This document shows, one piece after another, positions 12,991 to 23,012 of a stretch of 64,000 bases of DNA. This DNA comes from Trileptium ribeirensis (lineage: Eukaryota > Nematoda > Enoplea > Enoplida > Thoracostomopsidae): NCBI GenBank assembly GCA_030248225.1, contig JASANE010003610.1:1-64000 (forward strand), written 5' to 3'. How positions within the stretch are numbered: the first letter of the stretch is position 1; every line of letters begins with the position of its first letter. Under the pieces are notes generated by a model that was not told the DNA's origin, ran no database searches, and worked only from the letters and a program-made list of their open reading frames with translations. The position numbers were made by a program, and so were the translations under genes.

Positions 12991-15234
12991 TCTCATTTGA
13001 TCTTCTTGGTACATATTTATTTCAGCAGCAAACAAATCACAGCCACATTGGTTCATGCCAGAGCGACAAGCGCGGTGCCAACCGAAGCGATATTGATATT
13101 ATTGAGCCGAGCCGTATATTGAATATAACATATACGATGAGTTTAATTTGTGTACATATATATTTGTATTAATCAAAATTGTGAAAATGATGTTCTTCGA
13201 CACCTTCGAAAGACGTGGACTGTTTATTCATATGTCAATGCTTTTTTTAGCTAGTAAAAATAATTTATACTTCCCTTGATGTTGTGCGTTCGTAAAATTA
13301 GTTATACTTCGTTACAGTTCATCTACGGTGATAATAAGGCAGATTATTAAATGGGTCCAAGTGGAGTCCTATTTGAGTGTACAGTTGGACTACGTTATTA
13401 CTGGGATAGATTATAATCGTGTCTCTGCCGGGTACATTTCGGTGATTTCGACTACGATAATAATTTGGTGGTTTAAAATCACTTCCATGTGGTGTCATGT
13501 TTAAAAAGTCCAGTTTTCATATCATAAAAATAATATAAAGTAACTGGGGCTCACGGGGTGTAGTGGGATTACTCTAATAATGGCGGGACACCTCTCAAGC
13601 TTTATAAAAAACTCATGAGGCTCGGCACAAAACCATGCGCCCGCGCGTTCCAAACGCGCCTAATATTTTCGAAACGATAGTAAAATTACGAAAACTTTAA
13701 AGAAAAATTGAGAAATTGGCGAAAATTATGGACAAAAATGGAGGAGCCGACTGAAAAGCCATAATGCAACGGAATTTCGGCATCTAGGTATAAATGTCTT
13801 CAGAAAAAAGTTCGCATGCAAGAGCATAAGGTAATCCTATTGAAATTAAAACAAAAAAGACTTAGTGAGTTTTGTGTTGAATTTAGGTCAGCCCGTGTGC
13901 TACACCACGATTGCTGCTCCCAATTATGTTCCAGAGGCACTACGGAATGAAAGACAGACTTCCTGGATTAATTGTATACAGGCCTTGCGATTTATTTTCA
14001 GATCCAAAGTTTACTCTTACACTGTCAGTGTAGCCTTGTAACGATATCACATCCTGGATGGTCGGAATTAACTATCATAGAAACTGACAGCTGTCTAAGA
14101 CACCATATAATTGATGGTGCAAGGGACACTCTGGGTGGACAAAACTTTCACATGGGGTCCTTTATAACGTAAACGCTGCATTAAATCGTAATAAACGTTT
14201 AAAACGCACAAATCGATTATATTTCAACCTAAAAAGAAACCAGTTAGATTTAAGCTGTGATTAGCAGATAGCAGATCTGAATTTTACAGCATCACACAAA
14301 GATGACCACAGGCTATCTACACGACACCTTCAAGTTACATTTCTACGGGCTGTAATGTTTTGGATGCCCCATTTTTCAATTTCGAAGTTACAGCATAGAT
14401 TTTGGCACCACATCATTTAGCTCAGGTCAATTGAATAGCTTTAATCCAAAATATGCAAAAATGTTTACATATATACAAATTTTGGTAATGTATGCAGTGG
14501 GTACACGAATCGTATACTTAACCACCCCTTCCCGCAGGAATTCATGTGCATTTAGATTAATGTTAAATAAGCTGTTGCCGCTGTGAGAGAAATAACCAGG
14601 GTCATTTTTCATAAACCTTATAGTCCTTAGGCACAACGCTATCCGTGAGCCCTTGCTCGATTCCTTAAGGAACCTCACAACACGAGTTTATAACAACACA
14701 CGTGCAAACGCAGCACGTTCCGCCACAAAGTCGATTAGTGCATCGCGTCGCAATGTATGCTGCAACAAAGGTGTTCCTCTGTGGGAGAAAGGGTTAATAA
14801 AGAATTTCTTTTCAAATATATTAAGATGAAGCGCCAAAATATAATTAGGCACGGAACAAACATACTGACATTGGTCTAACATATCGGGTGCGTCATATAA
14901 GATTTTACCCGTCTCGATGCACTAAGACTCAGTAAATATCTCGATAGCTGAACATTTGCAAATCACACATAGAAGTGTTGAGATAATTATTGCTCTCCAG
15001 TTAAATTTTTAACTTCATGGCGACGAAATAATTTGTTTGTTATTGACACATAGGAATCAGTACATGTTTACATATAGTATTCAGTACCGTTATATAATAA
15101 AACATGAAATTCTGTTGAAATGATCTGTATGGTTCCCTGTAGTCTGGATCCTGTAGACGGTCTATGTCAACTATAGGGGCCGGACGTTATAACGCTAAGA
15201 AAGAACAGCGGTGGCTTCGGGGGCGGGAGTAGCC

Positions 15235-16315
15235 CGGCTTAGGCTTGGGCTTAGTACATGGCTCATATAGGTACGTTAGCTTAGGCTAATACTAAGGCTT
15301 AGGCATAGTATATGCAGAACGTCATGGCATGCATTAATACTTCGGCCCCTAAACATGACACGGGCCCTGTAGTCTGTATCAGTTCACCATGCATGTTGGG
15401 CCAGTGTAATAATGATGGGCCAAAGTGTAATGCATGCCATGCGTTTCTCGATGTACTAAGCCTAAGCTTAGGTCCTTATATGAAATATACACTAAGGCTA
15501 AGCCTATGTCGAGGGGCTGCACCACCTCTTTAAACTGTTCTTTTTTGTAACGATACAACGTATTGCCTGCCCCTCAGGGTTACCTGGACCCAAGTCTGGA
15601 TGGTATTTTGAGTGGGTACTGATTGAAAGGCATTAATGGGCGTTGTGTGGACACCTGTGTCGTATAATGACTCTAGCATTACTGAAATCAACGAGAATCT
15701 GGTAAACACCACAATGTTTTTACAGCCCAAAATACCTTTAAGGGTTGATTTTTGACGGCTAATTCGGTGATATGTAGGTGTGCTACTTTAACATAGCACT
15801 TTCGTCGCCGCGTAGTATTCGCAGTGAGACTCGCTAGCAAATAACATATTATTGTGAAGCTACTTACAGTAAAATGGTTTTGAAATGTATAGTACATAGC
15901 TTCGTTTGCGGTCGATATATTTGGAAATTGCAGGCTTTGCGCGCCAAAATATTTTTCGTAGGATTATAGTGGTTATGCAATAGCCTATGGATTTTGTGGG
16001 AACCCATGGACTGAAAAAACTTCACACGCGCATACCACTGCCCTGTAGTAAGCACGTAGGCCTGTACATTCACTCCTGGGACTTCACAAATTTGAAAACC
16101 AATTCCCGATCAGAGTCATTTTTATTCCAAAAGTGGATCACGAACAAATTGTCGATAATAATTGCGGCCTATGTCAACTTTAGGGGCCCGACGTTATAAT
16201 GTTAGAAAAAATAACTGCTTAGAATGGGGGTTCGGTGGCGGCAGCCCCACGACTCTGGCTTAGGCTTAGTGTATATCTTATATAAGGCCCTTAGCTTAGA
16301 CTAAGACTAAGGCTT
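15235..16315. repeat. CTAAGCC-rich inverted-ended blocks, mirror copy
   Basis: Reverse complement of the blocks at 1-1085. The first part (15235-15300) and the end (16255-16315) carry TTAGGCTTAG-type motifs. Confidence 0.6.
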
Positions 16316-17653
16316 AGACTTAGTGTATCGAGAGCGACACGACATGCATTATACTTCGGGCGCTAAATTTGACATTGGCAATAATTGTAATCGATAAAAT
16401 CACTATGTAGCTGCGAAATGTTTTGATATTAACTGCATGACTTAATAAGCACAAATGGCTGTTTTCAATTATAGCATCATGACACTCAATCGGACGAGGT
16501 ATATATTGTGAAATAACGTTAAGCTTTACATATCCATGCAATCTTCGTTTGTTGAGTTAAAAGTTCGGTGACAAGGTTGCATTAATTACTGCAGGACTGC
16601 ACTTGAAAGAACAATATATATTCGGTGGCGGCTGCTAGCAACTTCAGCAAAATAATCGAAATAGCCAGCCAAATCAGATCCAACTGTCACTAACTGGTGT
16701 TGAGGAACAAGCAAGCTGCGCCGTTTCAAATATTTTTAAAACTGGCATTTGAATTTTTAAAAGTACGATTTTCATCAATGTGTTGTCCGACTCCACTTAC
16801 TGGACATACAACATCTAAAATAAAATGCAGGCCTGGAATAAGAAATACTGGCTCTCCGATAAGTGTCCTATAACAGGTGGAAATTTCAAGCTGTGTCCAG
16901 GAAGAATCCGTTAGTATAGAACAATGGGACAAAAAACTAAAAACAAAAACTATGATTTGTTAAAGAAACGTTAACTGTGTTCCAAAATTCTAAATAAGCA
17001 GGCCCCTTGAGTTTGTTACTGTATGAAAATTGAGTGAATCTAGTAGCCACAGGCGAAGTTTTAAAGAGAGTAATATCACATTAGTCCAACATAAATGGAT
17101 CTCAAATAGAAAACATTTTAACGCCCGAAGACTTTGTAATGTATTAGCACAGCATTAAAACTTAGCCAGAATCAGGATCTTTCGATAATCTGGTGTTACT
17201 GTTTCAGTCCATAGCGGAATCTCAACAGTCATTAACCATTTTTTTCATATTAACGCATGGTATATTTTGTGCAACACTTGGTCTTCAAGCACGTCAGACT
17301 TGTCCCGAAGTTAGGCAGACTTAGAACACATTATCAAAATTCTCAAAATATGTATAAGATTCAGTGCTCGCAATTCAACTGAAATGATTCTCTTGCATAT
17401 TTTGACCTCTTCGATAAAGTGTTTCAGTTCTGCCTCACTTTAAAGAAACATGTTAGCTTTTCGATAATGTTTCGTATTCTCAATGTTGAATACGTGAAAA
17501 CGACGAATGCGTCACTGCATCTCATCTAAAAGCAAGTTAGTGCGACAAAGTTTGTCTAAATCTGTTGCTTCAGTTTAATTGAATCTACGCGATGTGTATT
17601 CCAAAGTCCTGCTTAGCTAACTACTAGCATAAGCCTTAGTTAATCGGTATACA
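16316..17653. other. No gene recognised
   Basis: Past the palindrome a short stretch to about 16380 still resembles the CTAAGCC blocks (GACATGCATTATACTTCGG-like). The rest is AT-rich, apparently single-copy sequence without a convincing coding frame, splice pair or repeat. Confidence 0.5.
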
Positions 17654-17796
17654 TTTTATTAATTTCATACTCATCTCTTCAACCAATTTGGTACTGTAGC
17701 ATTTGCATATTTATACAATTTGTGATATGTTTTATTAATTTCTTACTCATCTCTGCAACCAATTTGGTACTCCAGCATTTGCGTATTTATACATAT
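17654..17796. repeat. Tandem duplication, 76-bp period
   Basis: Two copies start at 17654 and 17730, both reading TTTTATTAATTTC and continuing through CAACCAATTTGGTACT with a few substitutions. Confidence 0.85.
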
Positions 17797-17799
17797 ATT

Positions 17800-19172
17800 T
17801 ATTTTCATAAAATACCAGTTTAATTATAGTTTGCATAACTACTGGATAGGATTTCTCAGGGCGTAGAAAACAAAGCTTAAAATAATTGTTACACAATTTT
17901 TTGACGCAAAACGGTGTTATTAAAACGTTTACAGGTTCGTTTCTATTTATTTCTGTAGGTGCATATATACTATCATTTAATTGAACCCATATTAGTAAAC
18001 GAAATCAGTGTTTTTGAACAGTCAAACTGGCGATGAAACGGATGGTCAGTTCGACCGGAGTAGCTGTTATGGAATGTGCAATTTTATTCGGATTCCATTG
18101 TTTCAAGGCATCCTTTATTTCATAGAGCGGGATTCATTCTATCACAGTACCAGGTTTCAGGAACGCATATTTTATTGTAAATAATTTGTAGTAGTAGTAA
18201 GTCTAAGCTTACCTTAATAAATCTTGTTCTAACGCCTTTTTTCTTGACAGACAAGATTGTGGTGCAATATCAACACCCTCACTATAGTTGACACAATATA
18301 CATAAACTAAGGAAATTTTAACCCAAGCGGGCCAACTAATTACAAGCTACAAAAATAATACGGTAGGGTTTTATGTATGTGGGACATTTGCTCATTTATG
18401 CTCAGTACTATCGGCCGGAAAAAGCGCACGTTGCGTCAGCTGGGTTTGTCGTGTAACGTTTGTATTGGGCCAGTGTATTGTTATTCGTTCGCGTTTCCAT
18501 GTTTCTTGGAATTTAACAACAGTTCCTAAATAGGCCAGTGGTTTGTGTGTGTCAGTTATAATCATACCGTCACAATCAATCCGTGGCGCCGGCTTGACTT
18601 TATCAAATGTTATGCGATGTTATAAGTCACCCAGCGAGTGGAAGATTTGTCTGCCGTTAGACTAGGGCGTACCATGTAATAGTATATAGCGTACATCAAC
18701 ACAGTATTAACAAATTGATGGTGTATGTGACACCATAACGCTAAGCAATGTAGCTAACCCTAGCTACAATATTTTAATAACGGTGTTTGCAATACTATTG
18801 TATTTTTGAACAATTTAAGAATAATAGTTTTTCTCTTGAACCGAGTAGCAAATACGTTTAGTCAGAACTGACAGTAGAAGGAATAAGATATTTTGAAAAG
18901 CCGTGGCTTGGTCTCACGGCGTTCAAAACACTAACTGTGAAACGCAGTGGGTGGTAAAACAAACATACTGAAAATAATATGGCGTCGCCAGCGCCGTACA
19001 GATTAAAAAAATTATTAAATGGTGCAGCCTACACCATCACCCGAAATACTTAAGACTGGCTATGTATACTATCAAGAAAGATTGTCCAACACACTATAGT
19101 GTATCAAATGCCATATGCTTGATGGTGGTAGATAGACCAGGGGTAGACAAACATTCCACAAGCTGGGCGAGC
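17800..19172. other. No gene recognised
   Basis: AT-rich unique-looking DNA. Around 18410-18700 GC content rises and the sequence looks less repetitive, but I found no coding frame with a recognisable motif. Confidence 0.4.
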
Positions 19173-19719
19173 TATAACGTAAACGCCGCATTATACAAAG
19201 AAAAGCGTACAGAAAATGAATCATATTTTGTTTAACTCAACAAAAATATATGCATACACCTACAAAACAGTAAGAAACACGCTTCGCTTAAATGCCACGA
19301 GCAATGCAAAGTTAAATCACATATATACACAAAGATTACAAATAGGTACTTCCACATCAAACTAATTGAACACTTTCATTCGCAACTTGGAACTGGTTTA
19401 CAATGTTTTCACGAATACTCGCCAAAATCAAATCCGGATAAGGAATCGTTATGGTGAATCCAAAAATGTATTCTGTACAATTGTATCTTGTTGTATTATT
19501 GGTAACCGCATTTGTGTGCGTTGTTGCTTCAAAAGAATTGCCGTTGTTCAGATCTTGATCGTATGATCCATCTACTGATGACGGCGCCAACGTTGCATAA
19601 ACCATTGGCCTATAATGTTTCTACGAAATAAAAGTGATAGTTTTTCTCGCTACTCGCAGGAAAACCCATATAAAATATTGTGTACATTTTTTTAAATATA
19701 ACGCAGTGTTCACGTTATA
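19173..19719. mobile_element. Short element with TATAACGT inverted ends
   Basis: The left end TATAACGTAAACGCCGCATT and the inverse of the right end TATAACGTGAACACTGCGTT match at most positions, giving about 20-bp terminal inverted repeats around a 547-bp interior with no recognised gene. No target duplication is clear. The same terminal motif recurs at 2131-2150, 14160-14180 and 21259-22229. Confidence 0.45.
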
Positions 19720-20146
19720 ATGTCCCCTACGTTTGGCACCTATGTACGCCACACAGTGTTATAAACACTGTCAACAACAGGGTGTCTTACATGCTTTTTA
19801 TAATTTTTTCAAATGTAGATAGCTAGGGGTATTGCCAGTTAGTGTCAAGCAGACAGTGTCTTGTTGCAGTTTTATTGATAGAGTGCGGCATTATTTCATC
19901 AAAGTTATGTCGTATCTCCGGCTAATTTGTGAAAAGAAGGGAACGCGGGACGTAACAAATGAAGTTTATTGAAGTAAAACAAACGGAATAAAGCTATTGA
20001 ATGGAAATCGATAACTACATGAACACAACGAAACACGAACAATACAACTGAGACGACCTAACAGTGAGCAACACGATTATATATAAATGTCTCATATCAT
20101 ACGAGAGCATTCATGATAATTAGAACCGTAGTTTCTAGACTTTTCG

Positions 20147-20267
20147 GAACGTTCTACAATGTTCTATTGTTTCTTTCAGAATCCAGAATATTTGTAAGAC
20201 TTCTGGAAAGTTCGAGAATGTTCTTTTGTTACTCTCCATAACAGTTCATATGGCCTAGATATAAATA
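20147..20267 (+). promoter_or_regulatory. Heat-shock-type promoter (two HSEs plus TATA box)
   Basis: At 20201-20223 five alternating TTC/GAA triplets are spaced by exactly two bases (TTC-GAA-TTC-GAA-TTC), a perfect five-unit heat shock element. A second element at 20147-20164 reads GAA-TTC-CAA-TTC, four units with one mismatch. A TATAAATA box lies at 20260-20267, 36 bp past the perfect element, the layout of animal hsp promoters bound by HSF trimers. A start site near 20290-20300 would be expected. The first downstream frame (20356-20625) has no recognisable motif, so the transcript it would drive is unknown. Confidence 0.65.
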
Positions 20268-20660
20268 TCGAGGATTTAGAAAAGCTACACAGCACAGTTG
20301 ACTAAAAAACCGTATTAGCTACAGACGATGTCCGTAATAGTTAATACGCACCAAATTGGTAGCTAAGGGTGTGCACGATACTTTAAAAAACAATGTAGCA
20401 TCTAAGGATTTGTCGTACGACTCTCGGCAATTGATTTACAGTATGGGTGTTACCCTGACTGTAGAATCGCGACTACAGGGGGACAAAAGTTTCACCCCTC
20501 GATTTTGCCAATTTGCGACAAAGTTTTTAATTTCTCTTTTTACCCACTTTACTCCGACATTTCGGCGGCAGTATTTTGACTCGCAGATTTCTGGTGGTTT
20601 TAATATACAAAAAATAGATGTATAGATACTCCTGTTTATAACTATGCAACTTTCATATGT

Positions 20661-20955
20661 AACACCAATATTAAGCTGGAGGGGGCACCAATATCAAAAT
20701 GAAGGGAGGCACCAGTATTAACTGGGGGCATAAATATCAAACTGGATGGGGGCACCACTGTCAAACTGGAAGGGGGCACCACTATCAAACTGGAGGACGC
20801 ATCAATATCGAACTGGGGGCACCAATATCAAACTGGAGGAGGGCACCAATATCAAACTGGAGGGGTCACCAATATCAAACTGGAGGGTGCATCATATCAA
20901 ACGGGAGCTGGCATCTATATCAAACTGGGCGGGGGCACCAATATCCAACTGGAGT
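20661..20955. repeat. Minisatellite, about 25-bp unit, about 12 copies
   Basis: Repeats of GGGGGCACCAATATCAAACT with variants. Frames through it give repetitive peptides such as YQTG and ISNW only. Confidence 0.9.
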
Positions 20956-20971
20956 AGAGTTTCGTAGAATT

Positions 20972-21170
20972 CTATGTACGACATGTCATATGTAACACTG
21001 GTTACGTACGGCATGTCGTATGTAACACTGGTTACATACGACATGTATATAACATTGGTTACGTACGACATGTCATATGTAACATTGGTTACGTACGACA
21101 TGTGTGTAACGCGGGTTACATACAGCATGTCGTATGTAACACAGTTACGTACGACATGTCGTATGTAACA
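20972..21170. repeat. Array of near-palindromic 27-bp units
   Basis: About seven units of the type GTTACGTACGACATGTCGTA followed by TGTAAC. Each unit is nearly its own reverse complement, so both strands translate to similar MSYVT-type repeats. It follows the preceding minisatellite within 20 bp. Confidence 0.9.
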
Positions 21171-21258
21171 AAAGTTTTCGAGTAGATGGGCACATTATTC
21201 TGTGAATCAGCAATAGAATCGCGACTACAGGGGTATAAAAGTTCGAAACAACGTGGAT

Positions 21259-22229
21259 ATTATAACGTGAACATCCGCACAATGCCATTTTAATATCAAC
21301 AGCATATAACGGAACAACCAGCATCTAATTTATTCGGTACAGGCCTAAACTGAACTGTAACGTTTAATTGCTTGCATATACTATGGCTGGTTACTTTACC
21401 AAGATATATCACCAAATCATTAGCATCAATGTATGTTTCAAATGGCACAACCTGATTCTGGGATACACAATTTAACCGTTGAAATGCTGTGTACAAGCAT
21501 TCAATGTGTCTTTCTCTGTATGTATACATACATGCAAGCTATAGCCCATTTTTGATTTTGCAACAGTGTAGAACTTAAGAAAATTCTGAGAACTGCACTA
21601 AACTACGAATTTCATACACTAGCCGCACCTGAATAAACTACGCTTAAAATAAGTTATCATGTATAAAGCGTGAGTCTACTCTAGGTGAGTACTTTATGAT
21701 TGTTTTTTTGGCAAATTTATGAATCGTGCAAAAATCGCGTGTACATTTCTAATGTCGGTATTTGCGATTTAGCGAAATACAGTGGCATCACATTTCTCGG
21801 CATAGTATCTTTGTGCACATTCATCAAGTAATATGCTCAGCCAGATAACTTACTGTGTTCATAAAGGCGGACGGGTTCATAAATCCGTGCGATTAAAAAC
21901 ACGAATGAGAAAGCATAAGTGTAATTTTAGCAGTCAGCAAATTACTATTTTACTTGTAAATCAGTTTCCGTGAACAATTTTTCTATAAGTTGCTATTTAG
22001 CTAACGATCAACCACAAAACAATTATATACATGCTGTTATAAGCTAAGTAGTTCTATAAATCAACTAACCCCTCTATAAGGCTGCTATTTAGAATTCTGT
22101 GTGATGATTTCGGTGTCATGTTCAACGCTTGACTTAACTAAAAATGTAATAAGATATGTTAGGGGCAAGATAGATTATTTGACTGATACTTTTCTTACCT
22201 CTTAAATTTATGCGGCGTTTGCGTTATAA
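21259..22229. mobile_element. Element with TTATAACG inverted ends
   Basis: The left end TTATAACGTGAACATCCGCA and the inverse of the right end TTATAACGCAAACGCCGCA match closely (17 of about 19). The interior of 970 bp has no recognised gene. Sequence just outside the right end (22230-22330) resembles 2151-2260 in palindrome 1, so the true ends may lie further out. Confidence 0.45.
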
Positions 22230-22502
22230 AGAACCCTCCATGTGAAAGTTTTGTCTTGCCAATGTGTGTCTTTGCCACCATCCATTATATGATGTCTTGG
22301 ACACCGTGGTGTTTCCGATGATATTTTAAGATAGTATACATACGTACTGTACTATACATAGGTACTGTAATATTATTGTTGGTGACATTTCGCACTTATA
22401 ATAATTTCGAAATGTGAAATGTTTTCGCGGCATACTCTAAAACATTTTTAAGCAGAAGTTTTGAGTTTCCAGGTTGTAATTTTATGTGTGTGGCATTTAA
22501 TT

Positions 22503-22962
22503 TGTGACATTTAAAGCTTCTCGGAACTATGCAATTTTCGTAATTTTCATGGTTTAATCTTGTTTAATTACTGTTGTTTGGGTTATGTCATTCGTATATA
22601 ATCTGGGTATCATAGAATAAAGAGGCTTCAGTTGCAGTTAGATTCGCAAGATGAACCAGTTGCTTCTTCCAAGTGTTTTTTTATAATTTCATGGTTGCTT
22701 GAATAAAGCACTCAGCTCACTATTCACAAACGTCGTGTGTTTGCTTGAACAAAGCAGTCCTACAGGCTCGCCCGAACAGGGAGAGCCTAGTAACTGCCTG
22801 GAGAAGGCAGACGTACTGTTGATCTGTCTGAATAAGACAGGCATCATCACCTTGTCCGGATAGGACAGGTATCCACTTGTCTGAATAAGACAGGTTCACG
22901 TTATCGAACACTAGCTGCGCATTTAATAGCGTAATCCAATCCCCGATCTCGGCGTCGTTACA
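22503..22962 (+). mobile_element. Candidate 5' LTR of a Ty3-like retrotransposon
   Basis: The proposed LTR runs from TGTGACATTT to TTACA, directly before the primer-binding site. It contains TATATAA at 22595-22601, AATAAA at 22616-22621 and another AATAAA at 22702-22707. The right edge is supported by the primer site and gag position. The left edge is a guess because no 3' LTR lies in the window to compare. Much of its right half is taken up by the hairpin array described separately. Confidence 0.5.
22696..22895 (+). promoter_or_regulatory. Array of seven GRANA-pentaloop hairpins in the retrotransposon leader
   Basis: Seven short perfect or near-perfect hairpins follow one another: 22696-22710, 22742-22756, 22764-22788, 22794-22810, 22824-22840, 22849-22870 and 22875-22895. 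Their five-base loops are GAATA, GAACA, GAACA, GGAGA, GAATA, GGATA and GAATA, always closed by a pyrimidine-purine pair, while stem sequences change with pairing kept (TGCTT/AAGCA, CTGCCT/AGGCAG, CTGTCT/AGACAG, TGTCC/GGACA). The third stem is longer, six pairs, a G-A mismatch, then three pairs. A conserved loop on varied stems on the gag-sense strand argues for RNA function. Phage boxB hairpins have the same loop class. Gag binding, packaging or translation control is inference. Confidence 0.8.
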
Positions 22963-22963
22963 T

Positions 22964-22981
22964 TGGTGGCAACGGAGGGAT
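22964..22981 (+). other. Primer-binding site for reverse transcription
   Basis: TGGTGGCAACGGAGGGAT begins one base after the proposed LTR end. Its complement ends in CCA and would fit the 3' end of a tRNA acceptor and T arm. The tRNA species was not identified. The gag start codon follows 31 bp downstream. Confidence 0.6.
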
Positions 22982-23012
22982 ATCATAAACCGCAACGTGA
23001 TTTACGCTCCAG

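Noticed and set aside
20356..20625. 89-codon frame as the gene driven by the heat-shock-type promoter
   Set aside because: No recognisable motif, no family resemblance, and it runs toward the minisatellite. The position alone is not enough.
20892..21168. Repeated MSYVT-type peptides on both strands as a repeat protein
   Set aside because: They arise because each 27-bp unit is nearly palindromic. No start context, conserved flanks or domain supports translation.
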